Positions 25,961 to 35,893 of a stretch of DNA of 64,000 nucleotides are shown here, piece after piece (position 1 is the first letter of the stretch; each line of letters opens with the position of its first letter). Position numbers and translations under genes: made by a program. Location: assembly GCF_016863515.1 (NCBI RefSeq), contig NZ_BOPA01000011.1, positions 62,001-126,000 on the forward strand, in the 5' to 3' direction. Origin of the DNA: Micromonospora gifhornensis. GTDB taxonomy: Bacteria; Actinomycetota; Actinomycetes; Mycobacteriales; Micromonosporaceae. Below the pieces are notes generated by a model. It was not told where the DNA came from. It saw only the letters and a list, made by a program, of their open reading frames with translations, and did not search any database.

Positions 25961-26772
25961 GCAACCTGGTCCGCTCCGAACTGCTCAAGATCCGCACGAC
26001 CAGCACCTGGTGGTGGCTGGCCATCGGGGCGCTCCTGTCGATCGCGATGGCCTTCCCGCTCAACGCCTGGCTGTTCAACACCACGGTCGACGGCGGCGGC
26101 GAGGAGCTGGGGGTCGTCGGCGACGCCGCGTCCGCCCCGGCCCAGGCGGCCAACCTCTACACCTCCGGCCAGTACCTGGGCCTGTTGTTCGTGATGCTGA
26201 TCGGCATCCTGATGGTCACCAACGAGTTCTTCCACCAGACCGCGACCACGACCTTCCTGGCCACCCCGCGGCGCTCCGCGGTGATCGTCAGCAAGCTGAT
26301 CGCGGCGAGCCTGCTCGGTTTCGCGTTCTGGCTGGTCACCACGGTGATCGACCTCGGTGCCGGGGCCGCCTTCCTGGCCCTCAACGACCACGGCACCCTG
26401 CTCGGCGAGTGGGAGGTCCAACGGGCGCTGCTGCTCAACCTGATGGCGTACGCCATCTGGACCGTGCTCGGCGTCGGCATCGGCACCCTGATCACCAACC
26501 AGTTGGGCGCGGTGATCACCGCCTCGGTGCTCTACCTGATCGGCACCCAGGTCATCGGCGTGCTCTTCCTGCTGCTGTCGAGCTGGTTGGACAGCATGGC
26601 CGTGCTCAAGTGGCAGGTGATCTGGCCGGCTGCCGCCTCCCAGATCATGATCACGCCGGGCGAGAGCGAGATGTACCCGCCCTGGTGGGTGGGCGCGCTG
26701 GTGCTTGTCGGATACGCGCTGGCCAGCGGAATCGTCGGCCTGCTGCTCACCCGGCGGCGCGACATCTCCTGA
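25957..26772 (+). CDS. ABC transporter permease, ABC-2 type
   Basis: A 271-aa membrane protein with six predicted segments (near residues 20-37, 70-90, 115-140, 150-175, 178-205 and 245-262). The N-terminal VRSELLKIRTTSTWW is the usual pattern of ABC-2 permeases, as is TTTFLATPRRSAVIVSKL in the middle. ATG 25957 overlaps the ATPase stop, so the two are coupled. The exported substrate is unknown; bacitracin/lantibiotic-type self-protection exporters share this layout. Confidence 0.88.
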   Translation: MSNLVRSELLKIRTTSTWWWLAIGALLSIAMAFPLNAWLFNTTVDGGGEELGVVGDAASAPAQAANLYTSGQYLGLLFVMLIGILMVTNEFFHQTATTTFLATPRRSAVIVSKLIAASLLGFAFWLVTTVIDLGAGAAFLALNDHGTLLGEWEVQRALLLNLMAYAIWTVLGVGIGTLITNQLGAVITASVLYLIGTQVIGVLFLLLSSWLDSMAVLKWQVIWPAAASQIMITPGESEMYPPWWVGALVLVGYALASGIVGLLLTRRRDIS

Positions 26773-27054
26773 CGGGTCGCGGGTGTGCCCCACCCGCCTC
26801 AGCGGTCCCACGATGGGCCTGGTGCACCGGCGAACGGCCGGAGAACCGGGCCCATCAGGCCGTTACCGTCAGCAACTGGACACGCGGCGCCAACTGAACT
26901 TCTAGCATCTTCTGTGAATCGGGCCACCCGGCGGAGGCGGAAATGCCTCGGCGATCGGCACGGCGTAGCCTGGGAACCGTCCTCTGCGCCCGTCCCGGCG
27001 CCGGCGGACGACCGCGTGACACACAAACCCGCGTGAAAGAGGCGATTACCGGCC

Positions 27055-30000
27055 GTGTCGACCCAGCAGACTTCGCAGGAGAACCCACTGGCGGGTTTCG
27101 GCCCGAACGAGTGGGTCGTCGAGGAGATGTATCAGCGCTACCTCGCCGACCCCAGCAGCGTCGACCCGGCCTGGCACGACTTCTTCGCCGACTACCGGCC
27201 CGGGCCGGGTGCGGCCCAGGGCGACGGTGAGGGCGCCGGCCGGTCGACGAGCGCCGCCGAGCCTGCCCGCAAGGAATCGGCCCCGGCCAAGGCCGCGACC
27301 ACCACCAGGACCGAGCCGGCCAAGAGCGAGTCGGCCGCCAGGACCGAGCCCGCCAAGACCGAGCCGGCCGCCAAGACCGAGTCACGCACCGCGCCGACGA
27401 AGGCTGCGCCGGCCAAGGCCCAGCCCCGGACCGAGCCGGCGAAGGCACCGGCCAAGGCCGCCCCGGCGAAGACCGCGCCGACCGCCACCGGCCCGCAGAC
27501 CACCCCGTTGCGCGGCGTGGCCGCCAAGATCGTCCAGAACATGGACGCCTCGCTGGCCGTGCCGACCGCGACCAGCGTGCGCGCCGTCCCGGCGAAGCTG
27601 CTGGTCGACAACCGGATCGTGATCAACAACCACCTGGCCCGGGGCCGCGGTGGCAAGGTCAGCTTCACCCACCTGGTCGGGTACGCGCTGGTCCGGGCGC
27701 TGGTCGCGCACCCGGAGATGAACAACTCCTACGCCCAGGTCGACGGCAAGCCGACCATGGTCAGCCCGGAGCACGTCAACCTGGGCATCGCCATCGACCT
27801 GGCCAAGCCGGACGGCAGCCGCAACCTGGTGGTCCCCTCCATCAAGGGCTGCGAGCAGATGGACTTCCGGCAGTTCTGGCAGGCGTACGAGGACGTCGTC
27901 CGGCGCGCCCGCCGCAACGAGCTGACCATGGACGACTACTCCGGCACCACGATCTCGCTGACCAACCCGGGCGGCATCGGCACCGTGCACTCGATGCCGC
28001 GCCTGATGCAGGGCCAGAGCGCGATCATCGGGGTCGGCGCGATGGAGTACCCGGCGCCGTACCAGGGCATGAGCGAGGCCACCCTGGCCGAGCTGGCGGT
28101 CAGCAAGGTCATCACGCTGACCAGCACGTACGACCACCGGATCATCCAGGGCGCGCAGTCCGGCGAGTTCCTCAAGGTCATGCACGAGCTGCTCCTCGGC
28201 GAGCACGGCTTCTACGACCAGATCTTCACCTCGCTGCGCATCCCGTACGAGCCGGTGCGCTGGATGCGCGACGTCGCGGTCGACAGCGAAGGCCAGATCA
28301 ACAAGACCGCTCGGGTGCACGAGCTGATCCACTCCTACCGGGTCCGCGGTCACCTGATGGCCGACACCGACCCGCTGGAGTTCAAGATCCGCAAGCACCC
28401 GGATCTGGACGTGCTCCAGCACGGGCTGACCCTGTGGGACCTGGACCGCACCTTCCCGGTCAACGGCTTCGCCGGCAAGCAGCGGATGAAGCTGCGCTCG
28501 ATCCTGGGCGTGCTGCGGGACTCGTACTGCCGGCGGGTCGGCATCGAGTACATGCACATCCAGGACCCGGCCGAGCGCCGCTGGATCCAGGAGCGGGTCG
28601 AGCGCAAGTACGAGAAGCCGCCGGCCGACGAGCAGAAGCACGTGCTCAACCGGCTCAACGCGGCCGAGGCCTTCGAGACCTTCCTGCAGACCAAGTACGT
28701 CGGCCAGAAGCGCTTCTCGCTGGAGGGCGGCGAGTCGCTGATCCCGCTGCTCGGCGAGATCCTGGAGTCCGCCGCCGAGGGCGGGCTGGACGAGGTCGTC
28801 ATCGGCATGGCCCACCGGGGCCGGCTCAACGTGCTGGCCAACATCGTCGGCAAGCCGTACGAGAAGATCTTCTCGGAGTTCGAGGGGCACCTGGACCCGC
28901 GTTCCACGCAGGGCTCCGGCGACGTGAAGTACCACCTCGGCCAGAGCGGCAAGTTCACCACCCCCGGAGGCGACCACTCGGTCAAGGTCTCGGTGGTGGC
29001 GAACCCGTCGCACCTGGAGGCGGTGGACCCGGTGCTGGAGGGCATCGTCCGGGCCAAGCAGGACCGCATCGACCTCAAGCTGGAGGGCTACACCGTGCTG
29101 CCGCTGGCGGTGCACGGTGACGCCGCCTTCGCCGGTCAGGGTGTGGTGGCCGAGACGCTCAACCTCTCCCAGCTGCGCGGCTACCGCACCGGCGGAACGG
29201 TCCACGTGGTGGTCAACAACCAGGTGGGCTTTACCACCGCGCCGGAGTACAGCCGCTCCAGCCTCTACAGCACCGACGTGGCCCGAATGATCCAGGCGCC
29301 GATCTTCCACGTCAACGGCGACGACCCCGAGGCCGTGGTCCGGGTCGCCCGACTGGCCTTCGAGTACCGGCAGACGTTCAACAAGGACGTCGTGATCGAC
29401 ATGGTCTGCTACCGGCGGCGCGGGCACAACGAGGGTGACGACCCCTCGATGTCCAACCCCCAGATGTACAAGATCATTGATTCGAAGCGCTCGGTCCGCA
29501 AGCTCTACACCGAGGAGCTGATCGGCCGCGGAGACATCACCGTGGAGGACGCGGAGGAGCTGCTGCGCGACTACCAGTCCCAGCTGGAGCGGGTCTTCAA
29601 GGCCACCCGCGACGCGGCCACCGCCCCGCGCCAGCTCAGCCGGCCGCCCCGCGAGGACGAGCCGGAGCCGCAGGTGGACACGGCCACCGACACGTCGGTG
29701 ATAAAGGCCATCGGTGAGGCGCACGTCAACCTGCCCGAAGGCTTCACGCCGCACAAGCGGATCCAGCAGCTGCTCGACCGGCGGGCCAAGATGGCCGTCG
29801 AGGGCAACATCGACTGGGGCTTCGGCGAGATCATCGCCTTCGGTTCCCTGCTGCACGACGGGGTCACCGTCCGGCTGGCCGGGCAGGACTCGCGTCGCGG
29901 CACCTTCGTGCAGCGGCACGCCTCCATCGTCGACGCCGAGACCGGCGACGACTACCTGCCGTTGCAGTCGCTCACCGGCGACGGCGAGCGGTCCCGGTTC

Positions 30001-30843
30001 TTCGTGCACGACTCGCTGCTGTCCGAGTACGCCGCGATGGGCTTCGAGTACGGCTACTCGGTGGAGAACCTCAACGCCCTGGTCTGCTGGGAGGCGCAGT
30101 TCGGCGACTTCGTCAACGGCGCCCAGTCGGTGATCGACGAGTTCATCTCCTCCGGTGAGGTGAAGTGGGGTCAGCGCTCCGCGGTGACCCTGCTGCTGCC
30201 GCACGGCCACGAGGGACAGGGCCCGGACCACACCTCCGGTCGCCCGGAGCGGTTCCTCCAGCTCTGCGCCGAGGACAACATGCGGGTGGCCATCCCGACC
30301 ACCCCGGCGAACTACTTCCACCTGCTGCGTCGCCAGGCGTTGTCGCCCAAGCGCAAGCCGCTCGTGGTGTTCACGCCGAAGTCCCTGCTGCGGCACAAGC
30401 TCTGCGTCTCCTCGGTGAACGACTTCACCACCGGCACCTTCGCCCCGGTGCTGGCCGACCAGGCCGCTCCGGCGCCGGAGCAGGTCAAGCGGGTGCTGCT
30501 CTGCTCGGGCAAGGTCTACTACGACCTGTTCCAGGCCCGGCAGGAGCGCGGCGTCACCGACACCGCGATCATCCGTCTGGAGCAGCTCTACCCGATGCCG
30601 GTGGAGGAGATCCGGGCGGCGCTCGCCCAGTACCCGAACGCCGAGGACTTCGCCTGGGTTCAGGAGGAGCCGGCCAACCAGGGCGCCTGGTCGTTCGTGG
30701 CGCTCAACCTGCTGGAGCACCTCGACGGCGTACGGCTGCGCCGCATCTCCCGCCCCGCCGCCGCCGCCCCGGCTGTCGGCTCGGCGAAGATGCACGAGGT
30801 CGAGCAGGTGGCGCTCCTCGAAGCGGCACTTCCCCGACCCTGA
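27055..30843 (+). CDS. kgd: Multifunctional 2-oxoglutarate decarboxylase/dehydrogenase (E1o with fused E2 domain)
   Basis: A 1262-aa fusion typical of Actinobacteria. The N-terminal helix [20 protein letters not shown] (residues 13-32) is the E1o signature. An Ala/Lys/Pro/Glu-rich linker of repeated PAKTE-like units (about 50-150) replaces the lipoyl domain. The E2 acyltransferase domain follows (about 160-385), with catalytic His in [12 protein letters not shown] (about 360). Then comes the thiamine-dependent E1 (from about 415), with [20 protein letters not shown] and [11 protein letters not shown]. It feeds succinyl-CoA or succinic semialdehyde to the TCA cycle. GTG 27055 follows AGAGG. 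A strong hairpin follows the stop. Confidence 0.96.
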   Translation: MSTQQTSQENPLAGFGPNEWVVEEMYQRYLADPSSVDPAWHDFFADYRPGPGAAQGDGEGAGRSTSAAEPARKESAPAKAATTTRTEPAKSESAARTEPAKTEPAAKTESRTAPTKAAPAKAQPRTEPAKAPAKAAPAKTAPTATGPQTTPLRGVAAKIVQNMDASLAVPTATSVRAVPAKLLVDNRIVINNHLARGRGGKVSFTHLVGYALVRALVAHPEMNNSYAQVDGKPTMVSPEHVNLGIAIDLAKPDGSRNLVVPSIKGCEQMDFRQFWQAYEDVVRRARRNELTMDDYSGTTISLTNPGGIGTVHSMPRLMQGQSAIIGVGAMEYPAPYQGMSEATLAELAVSKVITLTSTYDHRIIQGAQSGEFLKVMHELLLGEHGFYDQIFTSLRIPYEPVRWMRDVAVDSEGQINKTARVHELIHSYRVRGHLMADTDPLEFKIRKHPDLDVLQHGLTLWDLDRTFPVNGFAGKQRMKLRSILGVLRDSYCRRVGIEYMHIQDPAERRWIQERVERKYEKPPADEQKHVLNRLNAAEAFETFLQTKYVGQKRFSLEGGESLIPLLGEILESAAEGGLDEVVIGMAHRGRLNVLANIVGKPYEKIFSEFEGHLDPRSTQGSGDVKYHLGQSGKFTTPGGDHSVKVSVVANPSHLEAVDPVLEGIVRAKQDRIDLKLEGYTVLPLAVHGDAAFAGQGVVAETLNLSQLRGYRTGGTVHVVVNNQVGFTTAPEYSRSSLYSTDVARMIQAPIFHVNGDDPEAVVRVARLAFEYRQTFNKDVVIDMVCYRRRGHNEGDDPSMSNPQMYKIIDSKRSVRKLYTEELIGRGDITVEDAEELLRDYQSQLERVFKATRDAATAPRQLSRPPREDEPEPQVDTATDTSVIKAIGEAHVNLPEGFTPHKRIQQLLDRRAKMAVEGNIDWGFGEIIAFGSLLHDGVTVRLAGQDSRRGTFVQRHASIVDAETGDDYLPLQSLTGDGERSRFFVHDSLLSEYAAMGFEYGYSVENLNALVCWEAQFGDFVNGAQSVIDEFISSGEVKWGQRSAVTLLLPHGHEGQGPDHTSGRPERFLQLCAEDNMRVAIPTTPANYFHLLRRQALSPKRKPLVVFTPKSLLRHKLCVSSVNDFTTGTFAPVLADQAAPAPEQVKRVLLCSGKVYYDLFQARQERGVTDTAIIRLEQLYPMPVEEIRAALAQYPNAEDFAWVQEEPANQGAWSFVALNLLEHLDGVRLRRISRPAAAAPAVGSAKMHEVEQVALLEAALPRP

Positions 30844-30854
30844 CGAGATTCATC

Positions 30855-30893
30855 CCGGTCCCGTCCCACCCTGCGAGGGTGGGACGGGACCGG
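30855..30893 (+). terminator. Strong hairpin terminator after kgd
   Basis: A perfect 18-bp stem (30855-30872 with 30876-30893) and a 3-base GCG loop starts 11 bases after the kgd stop. There is no T-tract. Confidence 0.8.
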
Positions 30894-30939
30894 CCGACTT
30901 TCACCGGTACGACACCGGTGCGGGAAAGCGAGTAGGCGG

Positions 30940-31119
30940 ATGTACTTCACCGACCGGGGCATCGAGGAGCTTGTCGAACGGCGCGGCGAGGAGCAGGTCA
31001 GCCTGGAGTGGCTCGGCGAGCGGCTGCGGGACTTCGTCGACCTGAACCCGGAGTTCGAGACGCCGATCGAGCGCTTCGCCACCTGGCTGGCCCGACTCGA
31101 CGACGAAGACGACGACTGA
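30940..31119 (+). CDS. Small acidic conserved protein, DUF6104-like
   Basis: A 59-aa soluble acidic protein starting MYFTDRGIEELVERRG and ending in an Asp/Glu run. It is too short for many gene finders. The TAGGCGGA just upstream is a plausible ribosome site. A small protein of this kind regularly follows kgd/sucA in streptomycetes and relatives (DUF6104), which suggests a role linked to the oxoglutarate complex, but no function is established. It sits between the kgd terminator and a second hairpin at 31141-31164, so it may be its own transcript. Confidence 0.8.
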   Translation: MYFTDRGIEELVERRGEEQVSLEWLGERLRDFVDLNPEFETPIERFATWLARLDDEDDD

Positions 31120-31140
31120 CACACCGTCGGAGGGCCCGAC

Positions 31141-31164
31141 CGCCCGGGTACGAGGACCCGGGCG
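31141..31164 (+). terminator. Hairpin terminator after the DUF6104-like gene
   Basis: A perfect 9-bp stem CGCCCGGGT / ACCCGGGCG with a 6-base loop lies 21 bases after the stop and 23 bases before the pta start. It could also shape the pta 5' leader. Confidence 0.6.
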
Positions 31165-31186
31165 GGAGCCACCTGGATCTTGTAGC

Positions 31187-33277
31187 GTGAGTTCCGTGGC
31201 CCGAAGCGTGTACCTGACAAGCGTCGGCTCGGGCGGGGGAAAGTCGACCATCGCCCTCGGCCTGGCCGAACTGTTGTCCCGCCAGGTCGGTCAGATCGGC
31301 GTGTTCCGTCCCCTGGTCGCGTCGGACCGGCCGGACCCGATCCTCGCCCTGCTCAGCGAGCGGTACCGGGTCGGGCTGCCGGTGGCCGACCTCTCCGGCA
31401 CCACGTACGCCGAGGCGACCGCACTCGTCGCCGACGGCCGTCGGGAAGAACTGATCACCCGGATCGTCGAACGGTACCGGGAGGTGGAGCGACGGTTCCC
31501 GGCCATGGTCGTGGTGGGCAGCGACTTCGCCGACGCCGGTGACGGTGCCGGGCCGCGCGAGCTGGCGTTCAACGCCCGCCTGGCCACCGAGTTCGGCAGT
31601 GTCGTGGTGCCCGTGGTCGACGGGTTCGGGCAGCAGCCGGCGGCGATCACCGCGGCCAGCCGCGGGGCGTACCACGACGTGGTCGACCTCGGCGCGACAG
31701 TGCTCGCCGTGCTCGCCAACCGGGTGCCGGGCAGCATGCGGCTGCCCCGGCTGCCGGTGCCCGCGTACGCGATTCCCGAGGTGCCAAGCGTCTCTGCGCC
31801 GACGGTGGCCGAGGTGGCGGCGGCGCTCGGCGCCACCCGACTGGCCGGCGACGACACCGCGCTCGCCCGCGACGTGCTCGACTACGTGGTCGGCGCGGCG
31901 CACGTGCCGACCGTGCTGGAACACCTGACCGAGGGCGCTCTGCTGATCATGCCGGGTGACCGCGACGATCTTCTGGTCGCCGCGAGCGCGGCGCACGTGG
32001 CCGGTCAGGTGTCGCTGGCCGGGCTGGTGCTCACCCTCGGCGTGGCCCCCGATCCCCGGGCGATGCAGCTGGTGGAGGCGCTCAACGCCCGCCTCGCGGT
32101 GCTCTCGGTGCCCACCGACAGCTTCCACACGGTGGCCGCGTCGAGCCGCATCGAGGGCCGACCCAGCGCCGCGAACCCGCGCAAGGTGGAGGCCGCGCTC
32201 GGTGCCTTCGAGGCGCACGTGGACACCACCGAGCTGGCCAGCCGGTTGCGGGTCAGCCGCTCCACCCGGGTCACCCCGCTGATGTTCGAGTACGACCTGA
32301 TCGACCGGGCGCGCAGTCGCCGCCGACACGTGGTCCTGCCCGAGGGGACCGACGAGCGGATCCTGCGCGCCACGGAGATCCTGCTGCGGCGCGGGGTGGC
32401 CGACCTGACCCTGCTCGGCCGCCCCGACGAGGTCGCCCGTCGCGCCCGCGAGGTGGGCGTGGACATCGGCACGGCACGGGTGGTGGATCCGGCCGACAGC
32501 CAGTGGCGCGACGAGTTCGCCGAGGCGTACGCGAAGCTGCGCGCCCATCGGGGCGTCACCGTGGAGTTGGCGTACGACATCGTGGCCCAGCCGAACTACT
32601 TCGGCACCATGATGGTGTGGGCCGGCTACGCCGACGGCATGGTCTCCGGCGCCACCCACACCACGGCGGCGACCATCCGGCCCGCGTTCGAGATCGTGAA
32701 GACCATGCCGGACGTCTCCGTCGCCTCCAGCGTCTTCTTCATGCTGCTGGCCGACCGGGTGCTGGTCTACGGCGACTGCGCGGTCAACCGCGACCCGGAC
32801 GCCGCCCAGCTCGCCGACATCGCGATCTCGTCGGCCGACACGGCGGCCCGGTTCGGCCTCGAACCCCGGGTGGCGATGTTGTCGTACTCGACAGGCAGTT
32901 CCGGCGCGGGTGCCGACGTGGAGAAGGTCGCGGAGGCCACCGCGCTGGTCCGCGAGCGCCGGCCCGACCTGGCCGTGGAGGGACCGATCCAGTACGACGC
33001 CGCGATCGACCCGGCCGTGGCGGCGACGAAGCTGCCCGAGAGCACGGTCGCCGGCCGGGCCACCGTCTTCATCTTCCCGGACCTCAACACCGGCAACAAC
33101 ACGTACAAGGCGGTGCAGCGCTCGGCCGGGGCGGTGGCCGTCGGGCCGGTGATGCAGGGTCTGCGCCGGCCGGTGAACGATCTCTCCCGAGGGGCTACCG
33201 TGCCGGACATCGTGAACACCGTGGCGATCACCGCCATCCAGGCCGCCACGCTTACCGACAACGGGGCGCCGTCGTGA
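31187..33277 (+). CDS. pta: Phosphate acetyltransferase (long form with BioD-like and DRTGG domains)
   Basis: A 696-aa enzyme converting acetyl-CoA and phosphate to acetyl phosphate. The N-terminal P-loop domain has SVGSGGGKST (residues 12-21), the middle DRTGG domain lies about 215-330, and the catalytic PTA domain runs from about 370, with RRHVVLPEGTDERIL, GMVSGATHTTA and SYSTGSSG. GTG 31187 is given; GTG 31196 (MARSVYLTS) is almost as likely. The stop overlaps the ackA start (GTGA), giving the usual acetate overflow/assimilation operon. Confidence 0.95.
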   Translation: MSSVARSVYLTSVGSGGGKSTIALGLAELLSRQVGQIGVFRPLVASDRPDPILALLSERYRVGLPVADLSGTTYAEATALVADGRREELITRIVERYREVERRFPAMVVVGSDFADAGDGAGPRELAFNARLATEFGSVVVPVVDGFGQQPAAITAASRGAYHDVVDLGATVLAVLANRVPGSMRLPRLPVPAYAIPEVPSVSAPTVAEVAAALGATRLAGDDTALARDVLDYVVGAAHVPTVLEHLTEGALLIMPGDRDDLLVAASAAHVAGQVSLAGLVLTLGVAPDPRAMQLVEALNARLAVLSVPTDSFHTVAASSRIEGRPSAANPRKVEAALGAFEAHVDTTELASRLRVSRSTRVTPLMFEYDLIDRARSRRRHVVLPEGTDERILRATEILLRRGVADLTLLGRPDEVARRAREVGVDIGTARVVDPADSQWRDEFAEAYAKLRAHRGVTVELAYDIVAQPNYFGTMMVWAGYADGMVSGATHTTAATIRPAFEIVKTMPDVSVASSVFFMLLADRVLVYGDCAVNRDPDAAQLADIAISSADTAARFGLEPRVAMLSYSTGSSGAGADVEKVAEATALVRERRPDLAVEGPIQYDAAIDPAVAATKLPESTVAGRATVFIFPDLNTGNNTYKAVQRSAGAVAVGPVMQGLRRPVNDLSRGATVPDIVNTVAITAIQAATLTDNGAPS

Positions 33278-34389
33278 GCAAGGTGCTGGTGCTCAACTGC
33301 GGGTCGTCGTCGGTCAAATACCGGCTGTACGACGACGACGAGATCCTTACCAAGGGCACCGTCGAACGGGTCGGCGAGCCGGACGGCGGCCCACCCGACC
33401 ATGCCGCCGCGGTCCGGCAGATCCTGGCCGGGCTGGACCTGAGTGGGCTCACCGTCGTCGGGCACCGGGTGGTGCACGGCGGGCGGCGCTTCACCGCCCC
33501 GGCGCTTGTGGACGACGCGGTGCTGGCCGCCATCGCCGACCTGGTGCCGTTGGCCCCGCTGCACAATCCGGCGAACCTCGCCGGCATCGAGATGGCGCGC
33601 GCGGCACTGCCGCAGGTGCCGCAGGTCGCCGTCTTCGACACGGCGTTCCACCACACGCTGCCCGAGTCCGCCGCCACCTACGCGATCGACCGTGACACCG
33701 CGCAGCGGTACGGCGTACGCCGGTACGGCTTCCACGGCACCTCGCACTCGTACGTCTCCCGGCGCACCGCCGAACTGCTGGACCGCCCGTACGCCGAGGT
33801 CAACACGATCAGCCTGCACCTGGGCAACGGGGCCAGCGCGTGCGCGATCGCCGGCGGGCGCAGCGTCGCCACCTCGATGGGCATGTCCCCGCTGGAAGGT
33901 CTGGTGATGGGCACCCGCAGCGGCGACCTGGATCCGACAATCGTGTTCCACCTGCGCCGGGAGGGTGGCCTGGGGGTCGACGAGATCGACGACCTGCTCA
34001 ACCACCGCAGCGGCCTGCTCGGGTTGACCGGCGTCAACGACATGCGCGAGGTGCTGGCCCGACGGGCGGACGGAGACGAGGCGGCAGCGCTCGCCTTCGA
34101 CGTCTACTGCCGCCGGATCACCGGCTATGTCGGGGCGTACTACGCGCTGCTCGGGCGGGTGGACGCGGTCACCTTCACCGCTGGCGTCGGTGAACACGCC
34201 GCCCCGGTACGGGCCGCCGCACTGGCCGGACTCACCCGACTGGGCATCACCGTCGACGCGCAACGCAACACCGGCAGCGGTGACCGCATCATCTCGCCGG
34301 ACGGTGCCGAGGTCGCGGTCTGCGTGATCGGCACCGACGAGGAGCGGGAAATCGCCCGAGCGGCCCGCGCAGTCGTCGGCGCCGCCTGA
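33274..34389 (+). CDS. ackA: Acetate kinase
   Basis: A 371-aa cytoplasmic kinase that makes ATP and acetate from acetyl phosphate. Family signatures are VLVLNCGSSSVKYRLYD at the N-terminus, VGHRVVHGG, VFDTAFHHTLP, YGFHGTSHSYV, SLHLGNGASACA and FTAGVGEHA. It is slightly shorter than the usual 395-400 residues, with the size loss spread over surface loops. GTG 33274 overlaps the pta stop. A hairpin terminator lies 27 bases after its stop. Confidence 0.96.
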   Translation: MSKVLVLNCGSSSVKYRLYDDDEILTKGTVERVGEPDGGPPDHAAAVRQILAGLDLSGLTVVGHRVVHGGRRFTAPALVDDAVLAAIADLVPLAPLHNPANLAGIEMARAALPQVPQVAVFDTAFHHTLPESAATYAIDRDTAQRYGVRRYGFHGTSHSYVSRRTAELLDRPYAEVNTISLHLGNGASACAIAGGRSVATSMGMSPLEGLVMGTRSGDLDPTIVFHLRREGGLGVDEIDDLLNHRSGLLGLTGVNDMREVLARRADGDEAAALAFDVYCRRITGYVGAYYALLGRVDAVTFTAGVGEHAAPVRAAALAGLTRLGITVDAQRNTGSGDRIISPDGAEVAVCVIGTDEEREIARAARAVVGAA

Positions 34390-34416
34390 CCCGCACCCGG
34401 TCGCGTTGGTCACCGG

Positions 34417-34438
34417 CCGCGTCCTTAGAAGGACGCGG
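34417..34438. terminator. Bidirectional hairpin terminator
   Basis: A 10-bp stem CCGCGTCCTT / AAGGACGCGG with a minimal loop sits between convergent ackA and the 56-aa membrane protein gene. Confidence 0.7.
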
Positions 34439-34449
34439 CGGCCTGCGGG

Positions 34450-34620
34450 TCAGCTGAGGGCGATCCAGGCGGCGACGGCGAGCAGCAGCACCGCGAGCAC
34501 GGCCACCCCGACGATCAGGCCGGTGCGGGAGGACGACTCGGCCGGTGTGTCGGCGGTGTTGGCGGCAAAGGCGCGAAATGCCTGGGTGTTGCCGCTGGGG
34601 TCGGTGTAGTTCTCAGCCAT
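34450..34620 (-). CDS. Small single-pass membrane protein (56 aa)
   Basis: ATG 34620 to TGA 34450. The first 33 residues are polar (MAENYTDPSGNTQAFRAFAA at the start, then a Thr/Pro/Ser stretch), followed by one strong membrane helix (about residues 34-54, GLIVGVAVLAVLLLAVAAW) and a two-residue tail. AAGG lies 8-11 bases upstream of the ATG. Third positions are mostly G/C. The Asn-in, Cys-less, single-anchor layout gives no function; it resembles conserved tiny membrane proteins of unknown role in actinobacteria. Confidence 0.7.
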   Translation of the reverse strand: MAENYTDPSGNTQAFRAFAANTADTPAESSSRTGLIVGVAVLAVLLLAVAAWIALS

Positions 34621-34744
34621 GCCGGAACCTTAGCGAAGCCGGACCGGTCGGACGGCCCTGGCCGGTCGGCCGAACGGCTCGCGTACGGCACCGGGCAACC
34701 GGACCCAGGCGGGTGTTCGCGGGATCTACCGTGATGTCGTGGGC

Positions 34745-35641
34745 ATGATCAGACGGCGATTCGCCGCGTCGGCGGTGGCCTTGCTGCTGGCGTGGCTGAC
34801 AGGTTGCGCCTCCCCCGGTGACCCGCCCGGACAGCCGGCACCGAGCGGCGCTGCCCCACAGGTGCCGTACGCGGTCGGCGTCCGGACGTTCGTCGTCGAC
34901 CCCGACTCGGCACGGCCGCTGCCGGTGACCCTCTGGTACCCGACCCAGGGCACCCGGATCGCCGAGGGACGGTTCCCGGTGGTGCTCTACAGCCACGGCC
35001 TGGCCAGCCTGCCCGAACTGCACGCCGGCCTGACCGCCCGGTGGGCCGCCGCCGGTTTCGTGGTGGCCGCCCCGGCGTACCCGCACACCCGGCGAGGTGC
35101 CGCCGCGTTCTCCCGTGCCGACGTACGCCACCAGCCCGCCGACGGATGGCGGGTGATCCGGCACCTGGTCCGGCTAGACCGCCGGCCCGCCGATCCGCTC
35201 GCCGGCCACCTCGACGTGCAGCGGATCGCCGCGGCCGGCCACTCAGCGGGTGGCTTCACCACCTCGGGCATGTTCACCAGCGGCCGCCCCGCCCGGTTGC
35301 GTGCCGGCATCGTGATCGCCGGTGGCGGGATGGCGGGCGGTTTCGCGGAGCCACCCGCACCGATGCTCTTCGTGCACGGTACCGCCGACCCCGTGGTACC
35401 CCTCAGCGTCGGCCGTGCCGCCTACCGCCGTACGACCGGACCGTCCAGCTTCCTGAGCCTGCTCGGCCAGGGACACGGCGAGTACCTCATCCCCGGCCGT
35501 CCCGGCTTCACCCAGGTCCTCGGTGCCACCACCGACTTCCTCCGCTGGACCCTCTACGGCGACCAACAGGCCGCCCGCCGCCTCCCCACCCACGCCCATC
35601 CCCCCACCATCACCACCCTGGAAACCCGCCACCCCTCCTAA
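34745..35641 (+). CDS. Lipoprotein alpha/beta hydrolase (PET-hydrolase/chlorophyllase-like), paralogue 1
   Basis: A 298-aa exported esterase-like protein. Signal peptide with lipobox LTGC (Cys at about residue 20), oxyanion segment VLYSHGLAS, nucleophile elbow GHSAGG (about 163-168), catalytic Asp in HGTADPVVP and His in GQGHGEYL. No cap domain is obvious. ATG 34745 is preferred over GTG 34739, although neither has a clear ribosome site. The paralogue at 35894 shares WYP, RWAAAGFVVAAP, GHSAGG and FLRWTLYGD, so the two arose by duplication. Confidence 0.85.
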   Translation: MIRRRFAASAVALLLAWLTGCASPGDPPGQPAPSGAAPQVPYAVGVRTFVVDPDSARPLPVTLWYPTQGTRIAEGRFPVVLYSHGLASLPELHAGLTARWAAAGFVVAAPAYPHTRRGAAAFSRADVRHQPADGWRVIRHLVRLDRRPADPLAGHLDVQRIAAAGHSAGGFTTSGMFTSGRPARLRAGIVIAGGGMAGGFAEPPAPMLFVHGTADPVVPLSVGRAAYRRTTGPSSFLSLLGQGHGEYLIPGRPGFTQVLGATTDFLRWTLYGDQQAARRLPTHAHPPTITTLETRHPS

Positions 35642-35711
35642 CCCCACCCCGGCCCTCACCGCGCCCACCCTCACCCCGCCCGCCCGCCCCCGCGCCCGCC
35701 CGCCCCCGCCC

Positions 35712-35784
35712 CGCGATCTTGCACTTTGCGTCGCCGCATAGCGCACGAAAGGTGCGTACCGGCGACCAGAAGTGCAAGATCGCG
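35712..35784. repeat. GATCTTG palindrome, family B copy 1
   Basis: Perfect 15-bp arms (35712-35726 and 35770-35784, core CGATCTTGCACTT), with a second short pairing GTCGCC/GGCGAC inside (35730-35735 with 35761-35766). A C-rich tract (35641-35711) leads into the left arm, and a G-rich tract (35804-35890) follows the right arm. The second copy is at 52936-53004. Both lie directly downstream of plus-strand genes. Confidence 0.85.
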
Positions 35785-35803
35785 CCACGAGGAGCGGGGC
35801 GCG

Positions 35804-35890
35804 CGGCGGGGGCGGGGTGTGGGGAGGGGGTGGGAGGAGAGGGTGGGGGTGGGAGGGGAGGGTGGGGGTGGGAGGGGAGGCAGAATCGGG
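35804..35890 (+). repeat. G-rich tract with 19-bp tandem repeat, abutting a start codon
   Basis: About 87 bases that are almost only G with single A, T or C interruptions, including two exact copies of a 19-bp unit (35841-35859 and 35860-35878). Many runs of three to five G with one-base spacers make this a strong G-quadruplex candidate in DNA and in the mRNA of the hydrolase gene starting at 35894. The ribosome site GGAGG (35876-35880) is part of the tract. Confidence 0.8.
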
Positions 35891-35893
35891 GGC

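Noticed and set aside
27382..30795. 1137-codon minus-strand frame inside kgd
   Set aside because: Antisense shadow of a well-conserved gene. Composition (Asp/His/Val/Arg) follows the complement of kgd codons, and there is no ribosome site.
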